Below are positions 1 to 6,701 of a stretch of 15,318 nucleotides of DNA, one piece after another; the stretch's first letter is position 1; each line of letters opens with the position of its first letter. This DNA is from CAZGLR01 sp964526635 (GTDB taxonomy: Bacteria > Zixibacteria > MSB-5A5 > GN15 > JAAZOE01). The translations under genes and the position numbers were made by a program. The stretch is from NCBI GenBank assembly GCA_964526635.1, contig CAZGLR010000084.1:1-15318 (forward strand), read 5' to 3'. Under the pieces are notes generated by a model. That model ran no database searches and had not been told where the DNA came from. It saw only the letters and a list, made by a program, of their open reading frames with translations.

Positions 1-546
1 ACCACAGTCGGACGGCTCCGTCGGGATGTTCGCGAAGTCATTATGCTCACCGGCGATAACCATTTCTCAGCCATGGCCGTGGCGGCCAAAGTCGGTATCT
101 CACGGATCGAGCCGGAAATGACACCGGAGAAAAAATTGTCGACAATCCATGCTCTCAAACGATCCGGATTCACGACTGCCATGGTTGGCGATGGCGTCAA
201 CGATGCTCCCGCGCTGGCTGCCGCCGATATCGGCATCGCCATGGGCAGCGGTACCGATATCGCCATGAAAGCCTCAGATGTGACCATCACCGGCAATCAG
301 CTTTGGCTGGTAGTGAAAGCGCTTGAGATGGCCAAAGCGACCATGATCCGCCAGAATCTCTTCTGGGCGTTTTTCTATAATATCATCATGATTCCGGTCG
401 CCGCCGGCATTTTGTATCCCTTTACCGGCTGGTCATTTACGCCGGCTCTGGCAGCCATCGCCATGGCTACGTCATCAGTCTTCGTCGTCTTCAATTCCCT
501 CCGCCTCCGCCGCTTCACCCCGGAGGAGCCCAATCTCGATTCCTGA
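1..546 (+). CDS. copA: Cu(I)-translocating P-type ATPase, C-terminal part (5' end outside window)
   Basis: This is the last ~181 codons of a P1B-type ATPase, which exports or delivers Cu(I) across the inner membrane using ATP. The reading frame is open from base 1, so the gene starts upstream. Visible parts are the end of the P domain (MLTGDN, then the hinge motif GDGVNDAPALAAADIGIAMG with the Mg-binding Asp pair) and the last two membrane helices. Helix 7 carries a Tyr-Asn pair (FFYN) and helix 8 carries Met-x-x-Ser-Ser (MATSSV). Both are signatures of the copper/silver subgroup rather than the zinc/cadmium subgroup. A short charged tail follows (RLRRFTPEEP). The stop codon lies within a few bases of the minus-strand terminator of the convergent PDZ gene. 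Family assignment is firm; the copper assignment rests on the two helix motifs. Confidence 0.93.
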   Translation, partial: TTVGRLRRDVREVIMLTGDNHFSAMAVAAKVGISRIEPEMTPEKKLSTIHALKRSGFTTAMVGDGVNDAPALAAADIGIAMGSGTDIAMKASDVTITGNQLWLVVKALEMAKATMIRQNLFWAFFYNIIMIPVAAGILYPFTGWSFTPALAAIAMATSSVFVVFNSLRLRRFTPEEPNLDS

Positions 547-578
547 TAAAAAAACACCCCGGGACTGACATCCCGGGG
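547..578 (-). terminator. Rho-independent terminator for the PDZ gene
   Basis: The arms at 557-564 and 571-578 (CCCCGGGA/TCCCGGGG) form a GC-rich stem. Read on the minus strand it is followed directly by seven T. It lies about 60 bp after the stop codon of the minus-strand PDZ gene. On the plus strand no T run follows the stem, so it should serve the minus strand. Confidence 0.85.
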
Positions 579-617
579 CGTGTGGGCACGATACATTACA
601 GGAGGTTTTCTAAGAAA
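547..617 (-). ncRNA. Structured 3'-UTR module A (CCTCC box, CGTGCCCAC box, terminator)
   Basis: Read on the minus strand, the untranslated tail of the PDZ mRNA holds three elements in order: TTCTTAGAAAACCTCC (616-601), the box CGTGCCCAC (590-582) and the terminator hairpin. The first element can fold as an 8-bp stem (ACAGTTTC with GAAA + CTGT, loop TTA) in which the bases ACCTC are bulged out. A close relative of this arrangement occurs at 14037-14146, also on the minus strand. Whether it is a processed small RNA, a 3'-UTR control element or an unusual terminator leader is inference; the sequence similarity is seen directly. Confidence 0.45.
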
Positions 618-640
618 CTGTTGGGCTATCTACTCTCTTT

Positions 641-1648
641 TTATTTATCAATCTTCTGTTTCAGTTCACGCAATTCCATCTTCAGTCGCCGGGTCTCTTC
701 CCTGAGTAGATCCATCTCTTTTTTATGACGGTTCATTTGTTCGTCGAATTCTCGCATCGATTGACGATACTCATCGACATCAAAACGGGCGTCATTGTCA
801 CCGAAAAACATCGTCTTGAAACGTCGAAACTGGCCACGGGGATCTACCGATGGCATATTCCCCGGCCAGGAAAAGGCGTTCAATCCCGATGTGTCTTCGG
901 CAACCTTTACAGTAACAGTCTGTTTGTTGCCATGGCGCAGAAACTCGATGTCAACTGTTTCGCCGGCGGCGGTGTTGGATATGACATCCTGAAGTTCCGA
1001 TGTCCGGGCGACAGATTCATTATCGACCCGTATTATCACATCACCCGCTTTGAGACCGACGGTCTCGGCCGGAGAATCGGCAAATACCTCGGTGATTAAA
1101 ACACCTGCACCGTTTTCAACCCCAAAATACTCACCCAGTTGTTCGGAAAGATCCTGCACCCCGACGCCGATATACGACGGCGGTTTTCCAAAATCACGGA
1201 ATGTTTGTCCTGATGTGCCTGGAGCAATGTTGAAGCGATTACTATCAAAGGAACGTTTGTTGTCTGCCGGACGTCGACCGACCTCAATTTCAGTATGCAA
1301 CTCCTTGCCGTCCCTGATATATTCCACTTCCAGCATTTCACCGGAGGTGAATTCGCCGACTATTTCAGCCAGATGCCCCGGCTCGGTAATTCCCCGGCCG
1401 TCAGCCTTGAGAATTATATCTTTTTTCTGCAATCCGGCCTTATCGGCAGGCGAATCTTTTATGACCTCAATTATCACGACCCCCTCGCTGGTGGCCAGAT
1501 CAAAGGCCTCGGCCAGATCAGGGTCAATCTGCTGTGTATAGACGCCGATCCAGGGTGCCGCCGCAATGGTTGCAGCTAACACCAGAGACACTAAAGCGGC
1601 TATCATACCGCGTAGCCAGATTGTATTCAGTGAGTGCCGTGAAATCAT
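641..1648 (-). CDS. Membrane-anchored tandem-PDZ protein with C-terminal coiled coil (no protease domain)
   Basis: 335 aa. An N-terminal hydrophobic segment at residues ~11-31 is a signal anchor or signal peptide, so the rest is probably periplasmic. Two PDZ domains follow (~33-125 and ~158-250), each with the HtrA-type 'SPA…GL…GD.I' core (DSPADKAGLQKKDIIL and DSPAETVGLKAGDVII). After a Pro/Gly-rich linker, residues ~290-335 form a charged heptad-like coiled coil. The trypsin-like protease domain of DegP/DegQ is absent, so this is more likely an adaptor or scaffold than an enzyme. I chose the ATG at 1648 because GGAGG (1663-1659) sits 10 nt upstream; a longer frame to 1738 exists but has no such site and begins with non-hydrophobic sequence. 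The partner is unknown. Confidence 0.8.
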   Translation of the reverse strand: MISRHSLNTIWLRGMIAALVSLVLAATIAAAPWIGVYTQQIDPDLAEAFDLATSEGVVIIEVIKDSPADKAGLQKKDIILKADGRGITEPGHLAEIVGEFTSGEMLEVEYIRDGKELHTEIEVGRRPADNKRSFDSNRFNIAPGTSGQTFRDFGKPPSYIGVGVQDLSEQLGEYFGVENGAGVLITEVFADSPAETVGLKAGDVIIRVDNESVARTSELQDVISNTAAGETVDIEFLRHGNKQTVTVKVAEDTSGLNAFSWPGNMPSVDPRGQFRRFKTMFFGDNDARFDVDEYRQSMREFDEQMNRHKKEMDLLREETRRLKMELRELKQKIDK

Positions 1649-1784
1649 ATCTGTTTTTCCTCCAGACGAACAGGTTTCGTCATGCTTCGTCTGCTTGTAC
1701 TCAGAACCTGCCATAACGGTTCCAGCCTCACCTGTCATTCCTCAACAAACCGTCGATAGGGTACCTTGAGCATACCCAACAGGC

Positions 1785-1802
1785 TATGGGAATTGTCCCA
1801 TA
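1785..1802. promoter_or_regulatory. Perfect 7-bp inverted repeat between divergent genes (possible operator)
   Basis: TATGGGA-ATTG-TCCCATA is a perfect palindrome with a 4-nt centre. It lies in the 198-bp gap between the PDZ gene (minus) and the gene at 1847 (plus). No T run follows on either strand, so it is not a terminator. A dimeric repressor site is the simplest reading, but no regulator gene is adjacent. A run of ten A at 1815-1824 lies just downstream. Confidence 0.35.
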
Positions 1803-1846
1803 TTTCAGGAGATCAAAAAAAAAATTTGATTGGCCCGGAGGCCGAT

Positions 1847-2197
1847 ATGGCCCTGGTCCAATACCATAATTCTATGATTAACAACAGCTTACAGCCTATT
1901 AGTAATTTAGCTGTCAGTGTGGCACCCTGCTTGCAAAAGGAGATGATGAAAGAAATCGTGAATCGTTTAGCGCGGGCGGATTGTATGAAAGTTAGATTCA
2001 CTTTGACGATGGATGATGTCATGATCAATGATCAGCATCTTGACAATATCATCCTTGACTGGGAAGAAGATGTAGATCAGGACGAGGTTCTGGAGTTATC
2101 GCAGAAATGGATAACGTCCAAAAATTTCCTGACCAGCCGCATGGTCGGTTTGACTCATGTTGGAGAATCTTCGCTGACAATTGAGCCGGTTGACTAA
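1847..2197 (+). CDS. Conserved-looking unknown acidic protein, 116 aa
   Basis: I do not recognise this protein. It has no signal peptide or membrane helix and looks cytoplasmic. The C-terminal half is acidic (DWEEDVDQDEVLEL) and the middle is rich in Met. The start at 1847 is chosen because GGAGG (1837-1841) lies 5 nt upstream; the frame stays open back to a TTG at 1766, but that extension has no ribosome site and would read through the palindrome and the A tract. It is divergent from the PDZ gene and is followed 62 bp later by a small membrane protein gene in the same direction. Confidence 0.6.
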   Translation: MALVQYHNSMINNSLQPISNLAVSVAPCLQKEMMKEIVNRLARADCMKVRFTLTMDDVMINDQHLDNIILDWEEDVDQDEVLELSQKWITSKNFLTSRMVGLTHVGESSLTIEPVD

Positions 2198-2259
2198 GGC
2201 GGGCATGAACTCAGCCGATAGAATAAGAGTATGAGTTTCAGCAGAAAGCAGTCAAACAG

Positions 2260-2598
2260 ATGAATTTCCTGACGACAGCACAGCAGGTCGATATCAATCG
2301 GGCGGTGGCTGAAAACCAATCGCTGCTGCAGCCGATCAAGCAGTTTATTCTGGATCATTTCGGCCAGAACGGTCTCTATGCGGCGTATTTGCTGGTGGCC
2401 GCGCTGATCGTGCTACTGGTCTGGCAATTGATTCGTTTCTCGTTTCAGGTCATTTTGTTTATCGTGCTGCCGTCGGCAATCTCGTCTTTCGGGTTAAGTT
2501 TAGTATTGCCTTATGATTTCTTTTATCTGCTGCCGGCCACGACAGCATTATTTACTCTGGGACTTATTTTACGAACCGTAGCCTTCAATAAAGCGTAA
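2260..2598 (+). CDS. Small integral membrane protein, three predicted helices
   Basis: 112 aa. After a ~35-residue polar N-terminus there are three hydrophobic segments at about 39-60, 62-80 and 84-106, with few charges between them. No family motif is recognised. No clear Shine-Dalgarno site precedes the ATG, so translation may be weak or depend on the upstream gene (62 bp away). A strong terminator follows at 2647-2678. Orientation and spacing suggest it could be co-transcribed with the gene at 1847; this is inference. Confidence 0.6.
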   Translation: MNFLTTAQQVDINRAVAENQSLLQPIKQFILDHFGQNGLYAAYLLVAALIVLLVWQLIRFSFQVILFIVLPSAISSFGLSLVLPYDFFYLLPATTALFTLGLILRTVAFNKA

Positions 2599-2605
2599 AA
2601 GCCAT

Positions 2606-2626
2606 ACGTGATTTCTCCTTTCACGT
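2606..2626 (+). other. Stem-loop with CUCC-containing loop in the 3' UTR
   Basis: ACGTGA (2606-2611) and TCACGT (2621-2626) form a perfect 6-bp stem. The 9-nt pyrimidine loop is TTTCTCCTT. It lies 8 nt after the stop codon of the small membrane protein and 20 nt before the terminator. The loop could pair with Shine-Dalgarno sequences, but a role is only inferred. Confidence 0.35.
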
Positions 2627-2646
2627 TTCTTACACGCGCGAATTAG

Positions 2647-2678
2647 ACGCCGGGGCGGCTCACCCCCGGCGTTTTTTT
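2647..2678 (+). terminator. Rho-independent terminator
   Basis: A 9-bp GC-rich stem (ACGCCGGGG at 2647-2655 with CCCCGGCGT at 2664-2672) is followed by seven T. It closes the transcript of the small membrane protein gene. Confidence 0.9.
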
Positions 2679-2726
2679 GTGTTCAATTGAGTGGCGATAA
2701 TCTCCGGAGCGATTGTACTTTCCGGC

Positions 2727-2909
2727 ATGAAAATCAAAAATATTATCGGCTGGGCGGCGGTCGTTATCACCACCGCTATCGCATCATTCTGGGCTTTCTG
2801 GGGCAGTATCGAAAATTTTCACGAGGGCTGGCACAACTACAGCTTCTGGATGAATGTCGCCCTTGAGGGATATCTATTCCAAGCGCATTTACTGGTGGAC
2901 GGCCGATGA
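2727..2909 (+). pseudogene. Truncated small membrane protein gene, N-terminal remnant
   Basis: The frame from ATG 2727 begins with a signal-like or membrane helix and the stretch SFWAFWGSIENFHEGWHNYSFW. This resembles the N-terminus of a family of hypothetical multi-helix membrane proteins that I know from bacterial genomes. In those proteins several further helices follow, but here the similarity stops near residue 47 (about base 2868) and an unrelated frame takes over before a stop at 2907. No Shine-Dalgarno site is seen. I read it as a gene cut by a deletion. An intact 60-aa protein is possible but less likely, because a second recognisable fragment begins exactly at the break. Confidence 0.5.
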
Positions 2910-3021
2910 GATCGATGATGACAACGCGTGGATAATAGTCTATCACGGCCAGACCTTTCCGCGGTACAAATCCATGAAAATGGGCTCGCTGGCTTTTCGG
3001 GCGGTAAAAAACGTAGAATAG
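2854..3021 (+). pseudogene. C-terminal remnant of a FISUMP/DUF1566-type domain
   Basis: In a different frame from the preceding fragment, 2866-3021 encodes a tail containing YWWTADEIDDDNAW and ending SLAFRAVKNVE. This is the pattern of the C-terminus of Lcl/DUF1566 and FISUMP domains (YW-S/T-x-T/S-E…NAW…RAV/CVK), found in surface and secreted proteins. The rest of that domain (normally over 100 residues) is missing. An ATG at 2854 gives a 55-aa frame but has no ribosome site. The fragment adjoins the truncated membrane gene, so the two look like relics joined by a deletion. Confidence 0.5.
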
Positions 3022-3113
3022 CTTAAAGGTCGGGGAGGGGATAAGGCAGCGCTTCATGCCGAAATAGCAGGGCGTTGGGGACAGATTATCTTCTGCTTGA
3101 TTATGATTGATCG

Positions 3114-4124
3114 CTACTTCTTGACCACCGTCACTTCACCGGCCGAGAACGTATGTGTCGCCCCGTCAATATCCATGACCAGGCATCCCCGGTTATCGAT
3201 ATCAAGCGCCTTTCCAGTGATAACATCGCCCCTGAAATCCAGGGTGATTTCATGCCCTATCAAATTGGAATATTTCAGGATACGCTTCCGGAATTGCTTT
3301 AATCCGGACTTCGTAAAGTGCTTGTAGTCTTTCTCGAAGTTCCGTAGAAACTTCTGCAACAATTCCACGCGGCTGACCCGTTTGCGATTTTGAATTCGTA
3401 CAGATGTCGCCTTCTCGGCAATGTCGGTCGGGAAACTCCTGTGGGTGTGATTAACATTGATACCCACACCGACAACCACATGATGCACATGGCCGATTTC
3501 GCCGGTCAACTCGGTCAAAATGCCGGCCACTTTTTTTCCTGCAATGAGGCAATCGTTGGGCCATTTTATCTGTACTTTGGTTTTGACCATTGGGCGCAGG
3601 GTGTCGGCCAGGGATAAGGCTGTCATGATCGATAATCCCGGGGCATCCTGCGGAGCCAGTTTCGGATACAAAATTATCGACAAATAAATACCCCGTTCAG
3701 GCAGCGACATCCAGTTGCGACCAAAACGGCCCCGCCCGGCGGTTTGGGATTCGGCGACAATCAGCGCGCCCTCGGGAATACGGGCGCCATCGGTATCACT
3801 GCCGGCCAGACGGGCGGCGATAGCGTTGGTTGATTGTACTGTCTGATAGGCATATATCCGTTTGCCGACAAATGATGTCTTCAGACCCAGGGCGATTTCG
3901 GTTTCGAGCAGCCGATCGGGCGCTTTGAAAAACGCAATATTGCCGTCGCGATCACGACGAATATCATAACCGTTTTCTTTCAACACCTTGACCGCCGAAT
4001 AAATGTTCATGACATCGTGATCAAGGCGCTTCTTGAGACGATCGATGCGGTAGAAATGTTCCCGCTTCTGACGGATGATACTCAGTAATCGATCTGATAG
4101 CGTGTTGAGCGACTGATTATTCAT
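3114..4124 (-). CDS. birA: Biotin operon repressor / biotin-[acetyl-CoA-carboxylase] ligase
   Basis: 336 aa, the usual length of the bifunctional form. The enzyme makes biotinyl-AMP and transfers biotin to a lysine of carboxylase carrier proteins. Residues ~1-65 form a winged-helix domain (with YSAVKVLKENGYDI as the recognition part), so it may also repress biotin genes. The catalytic core carries QSTN (97-100), the biotinyl-AMP loop GRGRFGR (130-136), KWPND (187-191) and K-VAGILTE (198-205). The C-terminal ~50 residues fit the SH3-like domain. Its start overlaps the end of nadC by 8 bp, implying translational coupling and one nadC-birA transcript. No biotin synthesis genes are in the window. 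Confidence 0.95.
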   Translation of the reverse strand: MNNQSLNTLSDRLLSIIRQKREHFYRIDRLKKRLDHDVMNIYSAVKVLKENGYDIRRDRDGNIAFFKAPDRLLETEIALGLKTSFVGKRIYAYQTVQSTNAIAARLAGSDTDGARIPEGALIVAESQTAGRGRFGRNWMSLPERGIYLSIILYPKLAPQDAPGLSIMTALSLADTLRPMVKTKVQIKWPNDCLIAGKKVAGILTELTGEIGHVHHVVVGVGINVNHTHRSFPTDIAEKATSVRIQNRKRVSRVELLQKFLRNFEKDYKHFTKSGLKQFRKRILKYSNLIGHEITLDFRGDVITGKALDIDNRGCLVMDIDGATHTFSAGEVTVVKK

Positions 4125-5013
4125 CTTCGAGAATCTTGAGAGAAAAATCGGCGGCCGGCGCCGAGTGGGTCAATGCACCAATGGAAATGTAATCAACACC
4201 GGTCGCAGCGACATCGGCGATGGTGTTCAGCGTCACATTGCCCGAGGCTTCCAGCAGCACATCGTGGCCATGGGCATGCTCCCGGGTCAGGGCGACCATT
4301 TTCTTCAAATGCTCCGGTGATCGGTTGTCCAGCAATACACGCTTGATACCGGCATCGAGAGCTTCGCCCAACTGCTCTTCACTTTCGACTTCCACTTCGA
4401 TATCGACCATGGCCGGATCAGTATGGAATCGCTTCAGGAACTCCTCCGACGACAGGTAGGACCTGACGGCATCGATAGCGTTGCTAACCGAACCGGCCGC
4501 CATCAGGTGATTATCCTTAATCAACACCATATCATACAGCCCGAAGCGATGATTCTCGCCGCCGCCGGTGGCGACAGCATATTTTTCCACATAACGCAGG
4601 CCCGGATTGGTCTTGCGAGTGTCGAGCAGTTTGACTTTATTTGTCCCGGCGGCCGTGACCATCGTATTCGTCAGGGTGGCTATGCCCGACAGATGCATCA
4701 GAAAATTGAGGGCGGTCCGTTCGGCGGTCAAAATCGACTGCAGGCGGCCCATGATCAGCGCGATGCGATCCCCGGAGGCAAAGGCCTGCCCCTCTTCGAT
4801 TAAAAACTTGAATTCCAGTTTGGGGTCGATCGTCAAAAATGCGTATTCGCACAAAGGCAATCCGCACAGGATTCCCTCGGACTTGGCGATAATTTCTCCG
4901 ACACCGGTACGATCCGATGGCGTCGTGGCCAGGGTGGTTATATCACCGACCCCGACATCCTCGTTCAGCGCTGTTTCAACCAGCTGCTGTAAAATCTTCT
5001 CACGGCTCGGCAT
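4117..5013 (-). CDS. nadC: Nicotinate-nucleotide pyrophosphorylase (carboxylating), quinolinate phosphoribosyltransferase
   Basis: 298 aa, close to the normal family length. It converts quinolinate and PRPP to nicotinate mononucleotide, CO2 and PPi in de novo NAD synthesis. Recognisable are EDVGVGDITT near the N-terminus, AERTALNFL (R99), DTRKTNPGLR (131-140), the substrate-binding GGENHRFGLYDMVLIKDNHL region (H155, R156, K166), VDIEVEVES and the C-terminal barrel strands LLEASGNV and DYISIGALTHS. It is first in an operon with birA. The ATG at 5013 has no Shine-Dalgarno site, and a promoter match lies so close that the mRNA may be leaderless. nadA and nadB are not present here. Confidence 0.95.
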   Translation of the reverse strand: MPSREKILQQLVETALNEDVGVGDITTLATTPSDRTGVGEIIAKSEGILCGLPLCEYAFLTIDPKLEFKFLIEEGQAFASGDRIALIMGRLQSILTAERTALNFLMHLSGIATLTNTMVTAAGTNKVKLLDTRKTNPGLRYVEKYAVATGGGENHRFGLYDMVLIKDNHLMAAGSVSNAIDAVRSYLSSEEFLKRFHTDPAMVDIEVEVESEEQLGEALDAGIKRVLLDNRSPEHLKKMVALTREHAHGHDVLLEASGNVTLNTIADVAATGVDYISIGALTHSAPAADFSLKILEDE

Positions 5014-5018
5014 GGGGA

Positions 5019-5048
5019 TAAGTACTGGAGATGCTTACTTGTTGTCAA
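5019..5048 (-). promoter_or_regulatory. Candidate sigma-70-type promoter of nadC-birA (near-leaderless)
   Basis: Read on the minus strand, TTGACA (5048-5043) is followed by an 18-nt spacer and TACTTA (5024-5019). Only 5 nt (TCCCC) then separate it from the nadC ATG. The -35 box is perfect but the -10 box is weak. Initiation at the usual distance would start the mRNA at or within a base or two of the start codon. Confidence 0.45.
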
Positions 5049-5124
5049 TTAATATCGCCACCGGAAAAATGGTTTTCCTCACAGCCAATTCGACCATATA
5101 TTGAGCACTCGAAAGAGGATAGTT

Positions 5125-6054
5125 ATGCCGAAAAAAAATCTGACTGTTGCGGTTCTCGGCTATGGCTCCCAGGGGAGAGCTATGGCTCTCAATCTTCGTG
5201 ATGCCGACGTGCCGGTAATCGTTGGTCTGCGTGAAGATTCACCAACACATGATACCGTCCGGCGTGAAAATATCGCTTCGATGGCGCTCGAAGACGCCGC
5301 AAACGCGGCCGAGGTCATCATCATTGCCCTGCCGGATCATGTCCATGGTCAGGCACTAAATGACGATTTCTTCAGGCAAATGACCGGGAAGCCATCGCTG
5401 GTGTTTCTGCATGGCTCCTCTATTCATTTCGGACTGGTCGCACCACCAAAGAAATTGCCCGTGCTCCTTCTGGCGCCCCATGCCCCTGGCGTGGCCGTAC
5501 GGGAAAATTTCATATCGGGTGAACCATATTCGGCCTTTTATGGCATCTATTCTGGCCCCAAAAAGGCCGGCGCAGATCTGCTGAAATGGCTGGCCGGGAA
5601 AGTCGGTATCCCTGAATCACATTTGATTAAAACAACCTTTGAACACGAAGCGGTCGGGGATCTTTTCGGCGAACAGGCGGTATTGTGCGGCGGACTGGCC
5701 CGGATGCTCAAGTTAGGCTATGAGACACTGGTCGATGGCGGTCTGTCACCGCAAAACGCTTACCTCGAAGTCTGTTATCAGCTCGATTTGATTGTGGATC
5801 TGGTCAAAAAGTATGGCCTCTCGGGGATGTTCGACCGTATTTCGCCGTTGGCCCGCTACGGTGCCATGCGCAACGGCCACAAAATCATCCCTGATTCGGT
5901 CGGTAAGAACATGGCCAAAATCCTGGCCGAAATAGAATCCGGCAAATTTATTCAAATTGCCGCCAAAGATGATATGAAATCATCGGCCGAGGCAAAAAAC
6001 CGCGTGACCAATTCGACTTTCGATAAACAGGCCCGCAAATTCAGCAAGGCGTAA
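5125..6054 (+). CDS. Ketol-acid reductoisomerase-like protein with altered active site
   Basis: 309 aa. An N-terminal Rossmann domain (GYGSQGRAMALNLRD, residues 12-26) and a C-terminal KARI knotted domain match class I ketol-acid reductoisomerase (IlvC) over nearly its whole length. Retained: H96 in LHGSSIHFG, D179 and E183 in GDLFGEQAVLCGG, E215, and S240. Changed: the Lys in the usual APKGPG motif is H119 (APHAPG); the second Glu of the E-x3-E metal pair is Q219 (LEVCYQ); and the SNTAEYG loop reads SPLARYG. True IlvC needs two Mg ions held by these acids, so normal acetohydroxyacid chemistry is doubtful. No ilv or leu genes are nearby. The start at 5125 follows GAAAGAGGA; the frame extends to a TTG at 5101. 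nth follows 8 bp later. Confidence 0.8.
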   Translation: MPKKNLTVAVLGYGSQGRAMALNLRDADVPVIVGLREDSPTHDTVRRENIASMALEDAANAAEVIIIALPDHVHGQALNDDFFRQMTGKPSLVFLHGSSIHFGLVAPPKKLPVLLLAPHAPGVAVRENFISGEPYSAFYGIYSGPKKAGADLLKWLAGKVGIPESHLIKTTFEHEAVGDLFGEQAVLCGGLARMLKLGYETLVDGGLSPQNAYLEVCYQLDLIVDLVKKYGLSGMFDRISPLARYGAMRNGHKIIPDSVGKNMAKILAEIESGKFIQIAAKDDMKSSAEAKNRVTNSTFDKQARKFSKA

Positions 6055-6062
6055 AACAGATC

Positions 6063-6701
6063 ATGATCTCCGACACCAAGCGCCGCGCCAAAAAGATAAT
6101 CGAACTGCTCAAAGCCGAATTTCCCGAGGCGAAGTGTTCGCTGGATTATAAAGCCGCCCATGAACTGCTGATCGCGACCATTCTTTCCGCCCAGACGACT
6201 GACGAAGCGGTCAATAAAGTGACGCCATCGCTTTTTGAAAAGTACCCGACTCTTGAGGCGTTTGCCGCCGCTGACATAAACGAATTACAAGACGCTATCA
6301 AGTCAATCGGCCTGTATCGCAATAAAGCCAAATCGATCAAAAATGCCGCGACCATGCTTCTTCACGAATACGGCGGCCGTATGCCCGAAACGCTGGATGA
6401 AATCACCAGACTCCCCGGGGTCGGCCGCAAAACCGGCTCGGTTGTTTTGGGCACATGGTTTGGCAAGGCCGAGGGGATTGTTGTCGATACCCACGTCAAG
6501 CGAATCTCAAAACTGCTCGGCCTGACCGATAAAACCGATCCGGACAAAGTCGAGCAGGATCTGATGAAAATTATCCCGCGTAAAGAATGGATACTCCTGA
6601 CTCATCTTTTGATTGATCATGGCCGCGCGATATGTATTGCCCGCCGTCCGCGCTGCGAGATATGTGTGTTGAACCAGCAATGCCCCTCGGCAATAGTCTA
6701 A
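6063..6701 (+). CDS. nth: Endonuclease III (DNA glycosylase/AP lyase)
   Basis: 212 aa, typical length. It removes oxidised pyrimidines and cleaves the abasic site in base-excision repair. The helix-hairpin-helix motif LPGVGRKTGS (117-126) carries the catalytic Lys K123, and VVDTHVKR carries the catalytic Asp D142. The C-terminal [4Fe-4S] cluster loop is complete: C191-x6-C198-x2-C201-x5-C207. The usual TAN after the catalytic Lys reads TGS here, a mild variation. It starts 8 bp after the reductoisomerase-like gene with only a weak ribosome site, so the two are probably translated together. No terminator is visible downstream. Confidence 0.96.
   Translation: MISDTKRRAKKIIELLKAEFPEAKCSLDYKAAHELLIATILSAQTTDEAVNKVTPSLFEKYPTLEAFAAADINELQDAIKSIGLYRNKAKSIKNAATMLLHEYGGRMPETLDEITRLPGVGRKTGSVVLGTWFGKAEGIVVDTHVKRISKLLGLTDKTDPDKVEQDLMKIIPRKEWILLTHLLIDHGRAICIARRPRCEICVLNQQCPSAIV

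Noticed and set aside
599..606. Shine-Dalgarno-like CAGGAGGT on the plus strand
   Set aside because: No suitable start codon or coding frame follows; it is the complement of the minus-strand module A.
1050..1541. 163-aa open frame on the plus strand
   Set aside because: Antisense to the PDZ gene and rich in Ser/Pro; the PDZ repeats on the other strand explain the region.
1815..1846. Possible minus-strand terminator (GGCC/GGCC stem then ten T)
   Set aside because: The stem is only 4 bp, and no minus-strand gene lies upstream of it.
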